From: an uncultured Acidobacteriia bacterium
GTDB taxonomy: Bacteria; Acidobacteriota; Terriglobia; Bryobacterales; Bryobacteraceae
Direction of reading: 5' to 3'
Length of the DNA stretch: 33,563 nucleotides
Assembly: GCA_903929755.1 (NCBI GenBank)
Contig: CAIYVZ010000038.1
Coordinates: forward strand, 1-33,563
Positions 22,744 through 31,030 of the stretch are shown here, one piece after another. A program made the position numbers and the translations under genes. Position 1 is the stretch's first letter. Each line of letters begins with the position of its first letter. The notes under the pieces are model-generated. The model saw nothing but the letters and a program-made list of their open reading frames with translations. It made no database searches and was not told where the DNA came from.

Positions 22744-23637
22744 CTAAACGACCGTGGAAAGGGCTGAATTCAGGTCAGAAAACTGAAACTTGAAGCCAGC
22801 CTGCAGGGCCGCTTCGGGGATAACCCGCGCGGAATCGAGGACATGCTGTCCCAGTTCCCCCAGTGCCGCTTTGATGACAAAACCGGGTGCCGGCAGAATG
22901 GCCGGACGATGCAGGGCTGACGCCAGCGCCCGGGTGAATTCCTTGTTGGTGACCGGGTTGGGCGCAACACCGTTGAACACTCCGGAAACTTCGTTCTCCG
23001 CCGCCCAGATAAACAGGCGGGTGATGTCGTTCTCGTGAACCCAGGGCATCCACTGCTTGCCCGAACCAAGTGGCCCGCCCAGGCCGAGACGAAACAGGGG
23101 AGTGATGCTCTTCATCGCTCCGCCGTTCCGGCCCAAAACGAAGCCAATTCGAATCTTGACGACGCGGACACCGAACCAGGCGGCACGATCTGCTTCGGCT
23201 TCCCAGGCGCGGCAAACGTCGGCCAGAAAGCCCTTTCCAAGAGTGGAGTTTTCGGTGAGAATCTCGTCACCACGGTCGCCATAGGCACCGATTGCGGAGG
23301 CGCAAATCAGAACCTTGGGCTTGTGCCGGGCTTTCGCGATCGCATCCACCAGACGCCGAGTACCCTCCACGCGGCTGGCGCGGATCTTTTCCTTCACTTC
23401 CGGGTTCCACCGCTGTGCAACAGGTTCGCCCGCCAGGTGAATCACCGCGTCCATATCGTGGACACTGTCAACCGGCGGTTCCCCTTCCATAGGGTCCCAC
23501 CTGTAAGTAGCGACTGCAGTCCGCGCGGCCACCCCGGGACGCCTGCTGTAGACGCCCGCGTAATGTTCCTGCTTCAGGAGTTCATCAACTATCTGACGGC
23601 CAATGAAGCCGGTACCACCCGAAACGATAAATTTCAT
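22744..23637 (-). CDS. TIGR01777-family NAD(P)-binding epimerase (YfcH-like, 297 aa)
   Basis: A short-chain dehydrogenase-type protein of the TIGR01777/SDR39U group (E. coli YfcH). It has the nucleotide-binding motif SGGTGFIG (6-13), VIHLAGEPV, SAIGAYGDRGDEILTE in the active-site region, the MPWVHENDITRLF motif, and the C-terminal DUF1731 signature (LGQHVLDSARVIPEAALQAGFKFQF). The reaction is not established for this family; a sugar-nucleotide epimerase role is assumed from the fold. Its ATG overlaps the photolyase stop by 4 nt (ATGA). In other bacteria this family is sometimes found beside photolyase or FAD genes, which the present operon matches. It is the last gene of the operon that starts with the TonB receptor. 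Confidence 0.93.
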   Translation of the reverse strand: MKFIVSGGTGFIGRQIVDELLKQEHYAGVYSRRPGVAARTAVATYRWDPMEGEPPVDSVHDMDAVIHLAGEPVAQRWNPEVKEKIRASRVEGTRRLVDAIAKARHKPKVLICASAIGAYGDRGDEILTENSTLGKGFLADVCRAWEAEADRAAWFGVRVVKIRIGFVLGRNGGAMKSITPLFRLGLGGPLGSGKQWMPWVHENDITRLFIWAAENEVSGVFNGVAPNPVTNKEFTRALASALHRPAILPAPGFVIKAALGELGQHVLDSARVIPEAALQAGFKFQFSDLNSALSTVV

Positions 23638-25043
23638 AAGAGACTGCCCTGCGGAGAATTATTTTGCCGGATGTAGGCCTCGATGTCCGTCTTCCGCTTC
23701 ATGCCGTCATACGACATGTAGCGCAATTGTCCGAAAATCGGCCTTTCCGTCCATGGCCGGTCATGTAGCCCGAAGCACCACAGGATGCCGGTTGCGGTAT
23801 TTGGATCGCGCCCATCCAATGCATAGATGCTGTGAAGGCGGAACATGGTTCGTAAAGCTTCATCCAGCGTGGGGGACCACTCCATGATCTTCTTCCCCCA
23901 GTACATCCGGTAGTAGCCGTGGATCTTGCCTTCCGTCAGCATTTCCAGCTGGGTGGCATTCCACAGCGGGTCGTGAGTCTGCGCATCGCGGAACTGCTCA
24001 AACGTGTACGTTACCGGGCGCGGGTCGTCCGCATGCTTCGCGATGGTCTTCAGGCACCAGTCGGGCAGTACGCGGAGGGTTTCGTTCTCCGGCGTCCAGC
24101 GGGAAAAGTTGAAGGCGAGTTCCCGGCGGACGATCAACTCTTCCAGAAATTCATCGGCTATCAGTTTGTGTTCCGCCGCGTAACGCCGAACGGCCAGCGC
24201 CACCTCCAGTGCCGAGATCTGTCCAAAATGGAGATAAGGGCTAAGTTCGCTGGTTGCTTTCTTTGACGGCTTCCCGCTCTCCTGGGAATAGCGGGAGAGT
24301 CGCGACGCCAGAAAATCCTCCAGGCGCAGCCGAGCTTCCGTGCTCCCGCCCCGGTATGACTTCGACAGCGGAATTTCGTGGTTGATGGTGCAGGACGCCA
24401 CCAGTTCAGCAATCCTCTCGCGGCGTACCGTCGTTCGGAATTCAGCCACGCCCCCAGGTAACAGCGCATCGTCCCAGGTTTTGGCCGGCGGAGAAAAGAG
24501 CAGAGGTTTCAGCCACTGTGGCAGTTCCCGGGTAATCTTCGGCCGGATCGTATACGCCGCCCACGCACGCTTTTCGTGGACGTTCATGGGCACAATGCAG
24601 CTGCTGTCCACCGCATAGTAAGGAATCTCCACGCGAGCGGGCACCTGGCCGTTGTGCACCACCACATTGAACGCCGGAAAATCGTCCGTTACCAGCGCAA
24701 CGGCTTTTTCGGCCAGACGATAAACCAGATTGTTCGCGTCCGCAGGCGTTCGCCGCAGGTAGAACAAATAACCGATTCCCGCGCGTTTCAGGTCCGCCTC
24801 GAACTCCGGCACACCTTCCAGCACGAAAGTATGCAGCCGATCATTCGCGTCGGGATAGCTACAGGTTAGGCCCTCGTAGACCAGCAGGGGGACCCGGTTG
24901 AGGTTCGCCAGCTCAATCGCCCAGGCCAGGGCATGGTTGGAATCCACCCGCCGATTCGCTTGCACCCAATACAGGACGTACGCGCCGTTGCTGCGGGGCG
25001 GGTGGTTGTTCAGAGTCCGGACACGCGTACTCAGATCGTTCAC
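23634..25043 (-). CDS. Class II CPD photolyase (deoxyribodipyrimidine photo-lyase, 469 aa)
   Basis: A light-driven DNA repair flavoprotein that splits cyclobutane pyrimidine dimers using FADH-. It belongs to class II, as shown by YVLYWVQANRRVDSNHALAWA near the N-terminus (class II YWMQ.DQRV..N.AL), SELSPYLHFGQIS, ELIVRRELAFNF, and a C-terminal block with YRMYWGKKIMEWSPT and LDGRDPNTATGILWCFGLHDRPW. No signal peptide. GTG 25043 is used; it lies 2 nt after the regulator's stop. Tightly coupled to the regulator upstream and the epimerase downstream (4-bp overlap). No photolyase-specific promoter is visible, so its expression should follow that of the receptor/regulator operon. Confidence 0.95.
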   Translation of the reverse strand: MNDLSTRVRTLNNHPPRSNGAYVLYWVQANRRVDSNHALAWAIELANLNRVPLLVYEGLTCSYPDANDRLHTFVLEGVPEFEADLKRAGIGYLFYLRRTPADANNLVYRLAEKAVALVTDDFPAFNVVVHNGQVPARVEIPYYAVDSSCIVPMNVHEKRAWAAYTIRPKITRELPQWLKPLLFSPPAKTWDDALLPGGVAEFRTTVRRERIAELVASCTINHEIPLSKSYRGGSTEARLRLEDFLASRLSRYSQESGKPSKKATSELSPYLHFGQISALEVALAVRRYAAEHKLIADEFLEELIVRRELAFNFSRWTPENETLRVLPDWCLKTIAKHADDPRPVTYTFEQFRDAQTHDPLWNATQLEMLTEGKIHGYYRMYWGKKIMEWSPTLDEALRTMFRLHSIYALDGRDPNTATGILWCFGLHDRPWTERPIFGQLRYMSYDGMKRKTDIEAYIRQNNSPQGSLL

Positions 25044-25045
25044 GG

Positions 25046-26161
25046 TTACGCCACCACCGTGCCGGTTTGCGAAGTATCGTAACCCGCCAGAACTTCCAGC
25101 TTGCGCCGCAGGGTGGCACGTTGCAGAACATCCAGGAAGACTTTCACCACTGGCATGTCCACGGTACGACGTCGCATCACCAAATCGTAGCGTTCGCTGT
25201 GAAGCGGAATGAAATCAAGCCCGAAGCTTTGAGCTGCCGAACGTGTAGCCAGGCAGACATCGGAATCGCCCGAAAGAACGCTGTACGCTGCAGCAAGATG
25301 TCCGAACGCCACCCGGTCATAACCCTGTACCGCCGCCGCAGGAAGTCCGTTTTTCGAGAGCAGTTGATCCAGCAGCGCGCGGCTTCCCGAACCCGGCTCC
25401 CGATTGCAGAAGCGTACATCCTTGCGAGCCAGATCGACAACGGTTTTCACAGACTTCGGGTTCCGGGGCGCAATCACCAGACCCTCTTCCCAGCGTGCGA
25501 ACGTGATAACGCTGAAATCCTCCCCGGGATACGCTTTCCGGAGAAAGGGCACGTTGAACTCCCCCGTCTGGGCATCCTCCAGATGAGAACCCGCAATGTG
25601 AACCTTGCCCTCGCTCAACCATTTCAGGGCAAGTTTGCTGGAAGCGGGCGCCGAAACCACCTCAACACCACTCACCTTTTCCACCATGTGCGCCAGCAGC
25701 CCGGTAGCGGGGTCGCATCCCGCCAGAACCAGCCTCTTTTGCGATGCTTCTTCTTTGGCGAAAACCGTAAGCTCTGCCCGCCCGGCTTTTTCTGACGCCA
25801 CAATGCCGTCCGCTTCTGGCATATAGCAGGGCGACGCGCTCACGGGAACCCCCACCCACTCATCGCCAATCTGGCAGATCCGAACCGCCTGGCCCAGGGT
25901 AGCCGGCTGGCCGCTCAACATCTCCACCTTTAGCGACTCCGCAGCGATCCCGGACTCGTCGTGCAGCGAGAACAACGCTTCGAAAGGAACTTCCAGCTCG
26001 CGGGCCAGGTTCAGAGCAACTTCGGTGTTCGGAACGTACGTCCCGGCTTCGATCGCATAGATCGTCTGGCGGCTCACACCAACTCTCCGAGCCAGGTCTG
26101 AGGCACCAACCGCCCGGCGGGTGCGAATTTGAGCCAGGCGATTCTCGACGCGGGGTTTCAC
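25046..26161 (-). CDS. XRE-type transcriptional regulator with PBP-like (molybdate-type) sensor domain (371 aa)
   Basis: A one-component regulator. Residues about 6-60 are a Cro/C1-type helix-turn-helix (ASDLARRVGVSRQTIYAIEAG). After a linker domain (about 75-140), residues about 140-355 match the PBP_like domain (PF12727): AGCDPATGLLAHM, GSHLEDAQTGEFNVPF, NREPGSGSRALLDQLL, GHLAAAYSVLSGDSDVCLATR and GLDFIPLHSERYDLVM. In other bacteria this domain is tied to molybdate or other oxyanion/ligand sensing, but the ligand here is not known. GTG 26161 is the start, with GCAGG just before. It follows a TonB receptor and a 30-codon ORF, and a molybdenum hydroxylase operon lies 2.5 kb downstream on the same strand, so control of Mo-related genes is a reasonable guess (inference). 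Confidence 0.88.
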   Translation of the reverse strand: MKPRVENRLAQIRTRRAVGASDLARRVGVSRQTIYAIEAGTYVPNTEVALNLARELEVPFEALFSLHDESGIAAESLKVEMLSGQPATLGQAVRICQIGDEWVGVPVSASPCYMPEADGIVASEKAGRAELTVFAKEEASQKRLVLAGCDPATGLLAHMVEKVSGVEVVSAPASSKLALKWLSEGKVHIAGSHLEDAQTGEFNVPFLRKAYPGEDFSVITFARWEEGLVIAPRNPKSVKTVVDLARKDVRFCNREPGSGSRALLDQLLSKNGLPAAAVQGYDRVAFGHLAAAYSVLSGDSDVCLATRSAAQSFGLDFIPLHSERYDLVMRRRTVDMPVVKVFLDVLQRATLRRKLEVLAGYDTSQTGTVVA

Positions 26162-26167
26162 TGCCTG

Positions 26168-26260
26168 CTATTTTCGCAGTTGCACTACTTCGAGCGTGTC
26201 GGCAACCATCACCTCACTGTCGGGGAACGACGGGTCCAGTTTTAGGGAATGACGGCGCAT
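26168..26260 (-). CDS. Possible 30-residue microORF between receptor and regulator
   Basis: An open frame starts at ATG 26260, 7 nt after the TonB-receptor stop (26268-26270), and ends with TAG 6 nt before the regulator's GTG (26161), so it fills the gap exactly. The peptide begins MRRHSLKLDPSFPDSEV and ends TLEVVQLRK; it is charged, with no membrane segment. GAGG lies just before the ATG, overlapping the receptor's stop codon. Position and spacing are those of a real operon gene or leader peptide, but 30 codons is too short to prove coding from sequence alone. I do not recognise it. Confidence 0.4.
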   Translation of the reverse strand: MRRHSLKLDPSFPDSEVMVADTLEVVQLRK

Positions 26261-26267
26261 CAGGACC

Positions 26268-29200
26268 TCAGAAATGTAACTTGCCCACAAACTCAAAAAC
26301 ACGCGGGTTTCCGGCGCTCGTAATGGAGCCAAACGCAGCGTTGCCGAAACTGCCATTCGGGTCGTTCAGCGGCGGGGTATTCGAGACATTAAAGACCTCG
26401 GCCCGCACCTCCAGCTTCATTCGTTCCTTCAGGCGGAAAGTCTTCCCCAGCATCAGGTCGGCATTCTGCAAACCCGGCCCCCGCACCGGGTTCCGCGAAC
26501 TATTGCCGATCACGAACTGCGGTACCGCTGCGAACGCGGCGGTGTTGAAGTATTTCGCTACAGTGCGATCAGAATAATCATTCGGATTTGACACCCGGTT
26601 CGGCCTCTGGACGGCATAGCCCAGGCTGGAGTTGTTGTTGGTGGCCTGCGTCACCGCCACCGCGTCGCCAGTCTGCACCCGAACCAGACCCGCAAGCTGA
26701 AGCCCGGAGATCTTCCACCAGCAGGGTACTTCGTAAACCCAGCCAAGCGCAAAAACACGCGGGATATCGCCGCTCGAGACGTCTTTTTCCAGATGCCGAT
26801 TATACGCGTCCGCCGCGCCGCTTGTGTTCAGGACCGGGCCGGTGAAGATGGTCTGCGAGAAGACGCTGGAAGCGTCGTCCAGCAGCTTGGAATACGTGAA
26901 CGCGGCGTTCACCGTCAGCCCCCGCGACAGGCGCTTTTCCAGCTTGAAAGCCAGGGCATTGTATCCGGAGTTGCCCACATTATCCCGGAACAGCGCAACC
27001 GTAGTGAACCGAGGGTAGGGCCGCAGCAACTGCTGCTGTGCGATAGTTGCCGTTCCCAGCGAAGAGGAAACCGGAATCTGGCCAAAGTACGGATTCGCCA
27101 CTTTATTCAGCAATGCCGCACCCTGTGCCAGATACTGCGGGGGCAACTGGTTGATATTCGCGTCCGGAATCCCCAGCCGCGTATTCTTCGAACCCAAATA
27201 TCCCGCTTCCACGTTCCAGTTGGTGCCCACAGTCTTCTGCACCGTCACGTTCCACTGCTGCGAGTACCCCGAGCCGTTCGAACGATCCACCCCGAAAACA
27301 CCCTGACCGAGGCCCGAATGAGCGTTCGGCGCGCTGATTTGCACCGTAGGACCTGTCGCGAGCGGGAACGCGGCATTCACATCGTCCTGCGACTGCTGGC
27401 CCACCGTCTGCACAAACGGGAACTGGGGAACGGTGAACGGAGTCGTGATACCGGACTGTTCGAAGAACACCATCCCGTAACCTGCGCGAACCACCAGGCT
27501 GTCGTTCCCGCGCCACGCGATGCCGAGTCGAGGTCCGAAATCGCCCCAGTGAACCTGCCGTGACGTGTGCGGGAAATCCAAGACCTGTGACTGGAGATTA
27601 AAGACCGCGCCCTGGTTGTTTTTCTCCGTTGAGGGAAGGTTGAGCGTGTAGCGGGTCCCAAGGTTCACGGTCAGGCGCTGCGAAACCTTCCAGTCATCGC
27701 CGATAAAGAATTCCGCGATGTGGGCTCTCGGCTGGATCACGTTGCGCTGGATATCAATGGAAAACGCGTTCACCTGGCCGAGAAAGAACGAAGCCAGAGC
27801 GTTGCCGCTGCCCGTAACCGCAGGACTGTTGGAACCTGTCGTGGTGAACGCAAACGACCCGGTCGGATTCGGCGGGTTCAGAACATCGAGCGCCTCGCGC
27901 CGGATATCAGTACCCGCTTTGAGGGTGTGGCGACCGTGGACCAGCGTGAAAGTGTCCAGGAATTCCGTAACAGAAGTTGTGAAGTTTGAGTTGGCCGCCG
28001 TGGTGGGACCAAGCTGCTGCAGGCCCGTCACAGTAAAGATCGGCAGTACGGAGGCGAAGGAATTGGCAGGCAGACCGGGCAGCGTAATACCGCCATTCTG
28101 CAATGAAGTCTGGTGCAGATCCCGCCGGGAGTAGCCAAACCGGAACTGATTGAGCGCGTTGTTCGAAACAACCCAGTTGTAGTCGCCCGCAATAGCGTCT
28201 CCGTGCGTGAGAGCGTGACCGATCACCCCGGAAGTGAGACTGCCGCTGCCATCGGGAAGAGGCGCCACCGGTGTGTCGTCATCGCGGAATAGGGTGTAGC
28301 GGGCGAAGACGCGGTGCTTCGCGCCGAAGTAGCGGTCCAGCCGGAAATCGGCCTGGTCCTGATTGTCGGGTTCCGTGGCGGTCCGGACGAAGTTATTGGC
28401 GCCCGCTACATTCGGAACCGGGTAATGTTGCAAGAGCTGCGTAGCGAGCGGCTCAAATCGGCTGGCAGGTATCGTGTTGGCCGGAAACTGGGTCCGCGGC
28501 AGGGTGGCCGGATCGAAGATCGACTGGGCGAAAACGCCCTGGCGCTGGGCCAAAGCCGGAACTACGGAGAATCGCGTGATGCCGGTACGAAAGCTCGTGC
28601 CCTGCCAGTCGGCAAAGAAGAAAGTCTGATTCTTCTGCACCGGACCACCCACCGTCAGCCCGTACTGGTTACGCCGAAACTCCGGCTTCGGCCCGGGCTG
28701 GGCGAAAACATTGCGCGCGTTCAATGCTTCGTTGCGGAAAAATTCAAACAGGCTGCCGTGGAAATCGTTCCCTCCGGATTTGCCAATTACCATCACCGTG
28801 CCGCCATTCGACCGTCCGTACTCCGGCGAGTAGGCGTTCACATTGAGCTTAAACTCCGCCATGCCGTCCACGATAGGGTAATAAACCACTTGGCCGGGCT
28901 CCGGCTGCAGAACGCTGATGCCGTCGTAAAGATACTCGTTGGTACGGGGCCGGCTGCCGTTAATCCGCGGCAGCAACTGACCGTTGGGCAACGCAACCCC
29001 GGGCGACAAAGTCACCAGTGGAATGAAGTTCCGGCCGTCCAGCGGCAGCGTGGTGATCTTCTTCTCTTCCACATTCAGGCTAACCTCCCCGCTCGCCGTC
29101 TGCAGCAACGCCGCAGCAGCGGTGATTTCCACCGCTTGCGTTGGCTGTCCAATTTCGAGCGTCACGTCAAGCACGGTCCGGCCCGCCAACCGTAGCCCGA

Positions 29201-29474
29201 TGCCAGCCTGGCGATACAGCCGGAATCCCGCCTGCTCCACCGTCAGCGTATACGAGCCGGAAGGCAGCCCCAGCACGTGGTACTCCCCGCGTTCGTCCGA
29301 AACCGCACTGTAGCGTGCGCGGGTCGCCTGATCTTCTGCCTCAACCTTCGCTTTCGTTATTGCCAGCCCAGCAGGGTCCAGTATTGTGCCGAAGAGTTCC
29401 GCACGGCCAGCCTGCCCGAAGCAGAGCCCCGGGAGGAGGGAACCGAGAAGCAGGTTACGGGCACAGTTTTTCAC
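26268..29474 (-). CDS. TonB-dependent receptor with carboxypeptidase-regulatory-like domain (1068 aa)
   Basis: An outer-membrane Oar/TonB-dependent receptor of the large acidobacterial type. From GTG 29474: signal peptide ([20 protein letters not shown]), a carboxypeptidase D regulatory-like beta domain (about 24-105: [42 protein letters not shown]), a plug region ([31 protein letters not shown]-like segment [17 protein letters not shown]), then a long beta-barrel ([29 protein letters not shown]-like strands) ending in phenylalanine ([10 protein letters not shown]). Such receptors import large or scarce nutrients such as oligosaccharides using TonB energy; the ligand is unknown. The open frame extends 59 codons further upstream, but only across the divergent aldehyde dehydrogenase gene start. 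It is the first gene of the receptor, microORF, regulator, photolyase, epimerase series. Confidence 0.93.
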   Translation of the reverse strand: MKNCARNLLLGSLLPGLCFGQAGRAELFGTILDPAGLAITKAKVEAEDQATRARYSAVSDERGEYHVLGLPSGSYTLTVEQAGFRLYRQAGIGLRLAGRTVLDVTLEIGQPTQAVEITAAAALLQTASGEVSLNVEEKKITTLPLDGRNFIPLVTLSPGVALPNGQLLPRINGSRPRTNEYLYDGISVLQPEPGQVVYYPIVDGMAEFKLNVNAYSPEYGRSNGGTVMVIGKSGGNDFHGSLFEFFRNEALNARNVFAQPGPKPEFRRNQYGLTVGGPVQKNQTFFFADWQGTSFRTGITRFSVVPALAQRQGVFAQSIFDPATLPRTQFPANTIPASRFEPLATQLLQHYPVPNVAGANNFVRTATEPDNQDQADFRLDRYFGAKHRVFARYTLFRDDDTPVAPLPDGSGSLTSGVIGHALTHGDAIAGDYNWVVSNNALNQFRFGYSRRDLHQTSLQNGGITLPGLPANSFASVLPIFTVTGLQQLGPTTAANSNFTTSVTEFLDTFTLVHGRHTLKAGTDIRREALDVLNPPNPTGSFAFTTTGSNSPAVTGSGNALASFFLGQVNAFSIDIQRNVIQPRAHIAEFFIGDDWKVSQRLTVNLGTRYTLNLPSTEKNNQGAVFNLQSQVLDFPHTSRQVHWGDFGPRLGIAWRGNDSLVVRAGYGMVFFEQSGITTPFTVPQFPFVQTVGQQSQDDVNAAFPLATGPTVQISAPNAHSGLGQGVFGVDRSNGSGYSQQWNVTVQKTVGTNWNVEAGYLGSKNTRLGIPDANINQLPPQYLAQGAALLNKVANPYFGQIPVSSSLGTATIAQQQLLRPYPRFTTVALFRDNVGNSGYNALAFKLEKRLSRGLTVNAAFTYSKLLDDASSVFSQTIFTGPVLNTSGAADAYNRHLEKDVSSGDIPRVFALGWVYEVPCWWKISGLQLAGLVRVQTGDAVAVTQATNNNSSLGYAVQRPNRVSNPNDYSDRTVAKYFNTAAFAAVPQFVIGNSSRNPVRGPGLQNADLMLGKTFRLKERMKLEVRAEVFNVSNTPPLNDPNGSFGNAAFGSITSAGNPRVFEFVGKLHF

Positions 29475-29508
29475 AAGACGACGTAATCTTAACACGACAG
29501 ACGCCGCC

Positions 29509-29551
29509 CTTTGTGGGGATCTCGAAGATACTTTGTGGGATCTCGAAGATA
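29509..29551. repeat. Two tandem 21-22-bp repeats, operator-like, in a divergent promoter region
   Basis: Two copies, 29509-29530 and 29531-29551, are identical except for one extra G in the first. Each contains the dyad ATCT-CGA-AGAT (centres at 29524 and 29545, 21 bp apart, two helix turns). They lie between the divergent TonB receptor (GTG 29474) and aldehyde dehydrogenase (ATG 29560), where a dimeric regulator could bind side by side. Confidence 0.55.
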
Positions 29552-29559
29552 ATGGAGCA

Positions 29560-31005
29560 ATGCCCACCCTTCCGCCCGCCAAACTTCTCATCAACAATAA
29601 ATGGGTGGACAGCGACTCCGGCGCGACCTTCGCAACCATCAATCCCTCCACCGGAGAAGAGATCTGCCAGGTGGCCGAGGGTGGTGCCGCAGATGTCGAG
29701 AAAGCCGTTCAGGCCGCGCGCGACGCCTTCGAAAGCCTCCGCTGGCGTCGAATCCCAGCCTCCGAACGGGGCCGGCTGCTGCTAAAACTGGCAGACCTGG
29801 TAGAGAAGAATGCCGACGACCTGGCGCAACTGGAGGCTTTGGACAACGGCAAGCCGGTCTCCCTCGCCAAAGCTGTGGACGTACCCGCCGCCGCATCCTG
29901 TTATCGCTACTTCGGCGGTTGGGCCGACAAAGTGCAAGGGAGGACGATCCCCATCGACGGCAATTTCTTCTGCTACACCCGCCACGAACCCATCGGAGTA
30001 GTGGGGCAGATTATTCCGTGGAATTTTCCCCTCATGATGCAGGCCTGGAAGCTCGCGCCTGCCCTGGCGACGGGTAACACGGTAGTGCTGAAGCCTGCCG
30101 AGCAGACACCGCTGTCAGCATTGCGGCTCGGTGAACTGATTCTGGAGGCAGGTTTCCCGAAAGGCGTCGTCAATATCGTGCCCGGCTTCGGGCCCACAGC
30201 GGGCGCCGCGATCGCGAATCACATGGGCATCAACAAAGTGGCCTTCACGGGCTCCACCGAAGTGGGCCGCATCATCATGGGTGCCGCGGCAAGCTCAAAC
30301 CTGAAGCGCGTCACCCTGGAACTCGGAGGCAAGAGCGCCAACATTGTGTTCGCCGATTGCGATATCGACGATGCCGTGGCCGGGGCGCACAACGGCCTGT
30401 TCTTCAACCAGGGGCAATCCTGTATCGCTGGCTCACGCGTCTTCGTGGAAGAGAAAATTTACGAGGAATTTGTGGAGAAGAGCGCTGCCCGCGCCCGCAG
30501 TCGCGTAGTGGGCGACCCGTTTGACGCCAAAACCGAACAGGGTCCACAGATCGACAAGGCGCAGCTCGACAGAATCATGAGCTACGTTGAAAAAGGTAAC
30601 AGCGAAGGCGCTCGCCTGGTCTGTGGCGGGGAACGTCTGCCCGGCAACGGTTATTTCATGCAGCCCACCGTCTTCGCCGACGTGCAGGACGAGATGGCCA
30701 TCGCGCGCGAAGAGATCTTTGGCCCGGTTATGAGCATCATCCCTTTCCGCAGCCTCCACGACGTGGTGGACCGAGCCAATAGCTCTATCTACGGCCTCGC
30801 AGCCGCTGTTTGGACTCGCGACATCAAGAAAGCCCACACTGTGGCGCACAGCATGCAGGCCGGGACCGTCTTCGTGAACTGCTACAACGTTCTGGACACG
30901 CGCGCCCCCTTCGGCGGTTTTAAGCAGTCCGGCATCGGTCGTGAACTCGGGGAATACGGCCTGCAGCAGTATACCGAGGTCAAGACCGTTACCGTTCGCC
31001 TGTAG
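29560..31005 (+). CDS. Aldehyde dehydrogenase, NAD(P)-dependent (ALDH1/2-like, 481 aa)
   Basis: A cytoplasmic aldehyde dehydrogenase that oxidises aldehydes to acids. Motifs: IPWNFPLMM with N155, FTGSTEVG (229-236, cofactor loop), [11 protein letters not shown] with general base E254, and the catalytic cysteine C288 in [18 protein letters not shown] and [10 protein letters not shown] are near the C-terminus. It is closest in motif to the ALDH1/2, betaine-, retinal- or phenylacetaldehyde-type group; substrate cannot be fixed. ATG 29560 is used; upstream frame overlaps the TonB receptor's signal region. The gene is divergent from the receptor, with tandem operator-like repeats only 9 bp before the start. 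It converges on the S53 peptidase gene, with a 16-bp tandem duplication across the two stops. Confidence 0.95.
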   Translation: MPTLPPAKLLINNKWVDSDSGATFATINPSTGEEICQVAEGGAADVEKAVQAARDAFESLRWRRIPASERGRLLLKLADLVEKNADDLAQLEALDNGKPVSLAKAVDVPAAASCYRYFGGWADKVQGRTIPIDGNFFCYTRHEPIGVVGQIIPWNFPLMMQAWKLAPALATGNTVVLKPAEQTPLSALRLGELILEAGFPKGVVNIVPGFGPTAGAAIANHMGINKVAFTGSTEVGRIIMGAAASSNLKRVTLELGGKSANIVFADCDIDDAVAGAHNGLFFNQGQSCIAGSRVFVEEKIYEEFVEKSAARARSRVVGDPFDAKTEQGPQIDKAQLDRIMSYVEKGNSEGARLVCGGERLPGNGYFMQPTVFADVQDEMAIAREEIFGPVMSIIPFRSLHDVVDRANSSIYGLAAAVWTRDIKKAHTVAHSMQAGTVFVNCYNVLDTRAPFGGFKQSGIGRELGEYGLQQYTEVKTVTVRL

Positions 31006-31030
31006 CTCTTACTTCCTGTAGCTCTTACTT
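30999..31030. repeat. Perfect 16-bp tandem duplication at two convergent gene ends
   Basis: CCTGTAGCTCTTACTT occurs at 30999-31014 and again at 31015-31030. The first copy holds the aldehyde dehydrogenase TAG (31003-31005) and the second holds the peptidase TAA (31025-31027, minus strand). Confidence 0.9.

Noticed and set aside
29475-29559. A sigma70 promoter for the aldehyde dehydrogenase within the repeats
   Set aside because: GATACT at the repeat junction resembles a -10 box, but no -35 match at 16-18 bp was found, so I do not list a promoter.
29475-29651. 59-codon N-terminal extension of the TonB receptor
   Set aside because: It runs through the divergent promoter repeats and into the aldehyde dehydrogenase start, and the signal peptide begins only at GTG 29474.
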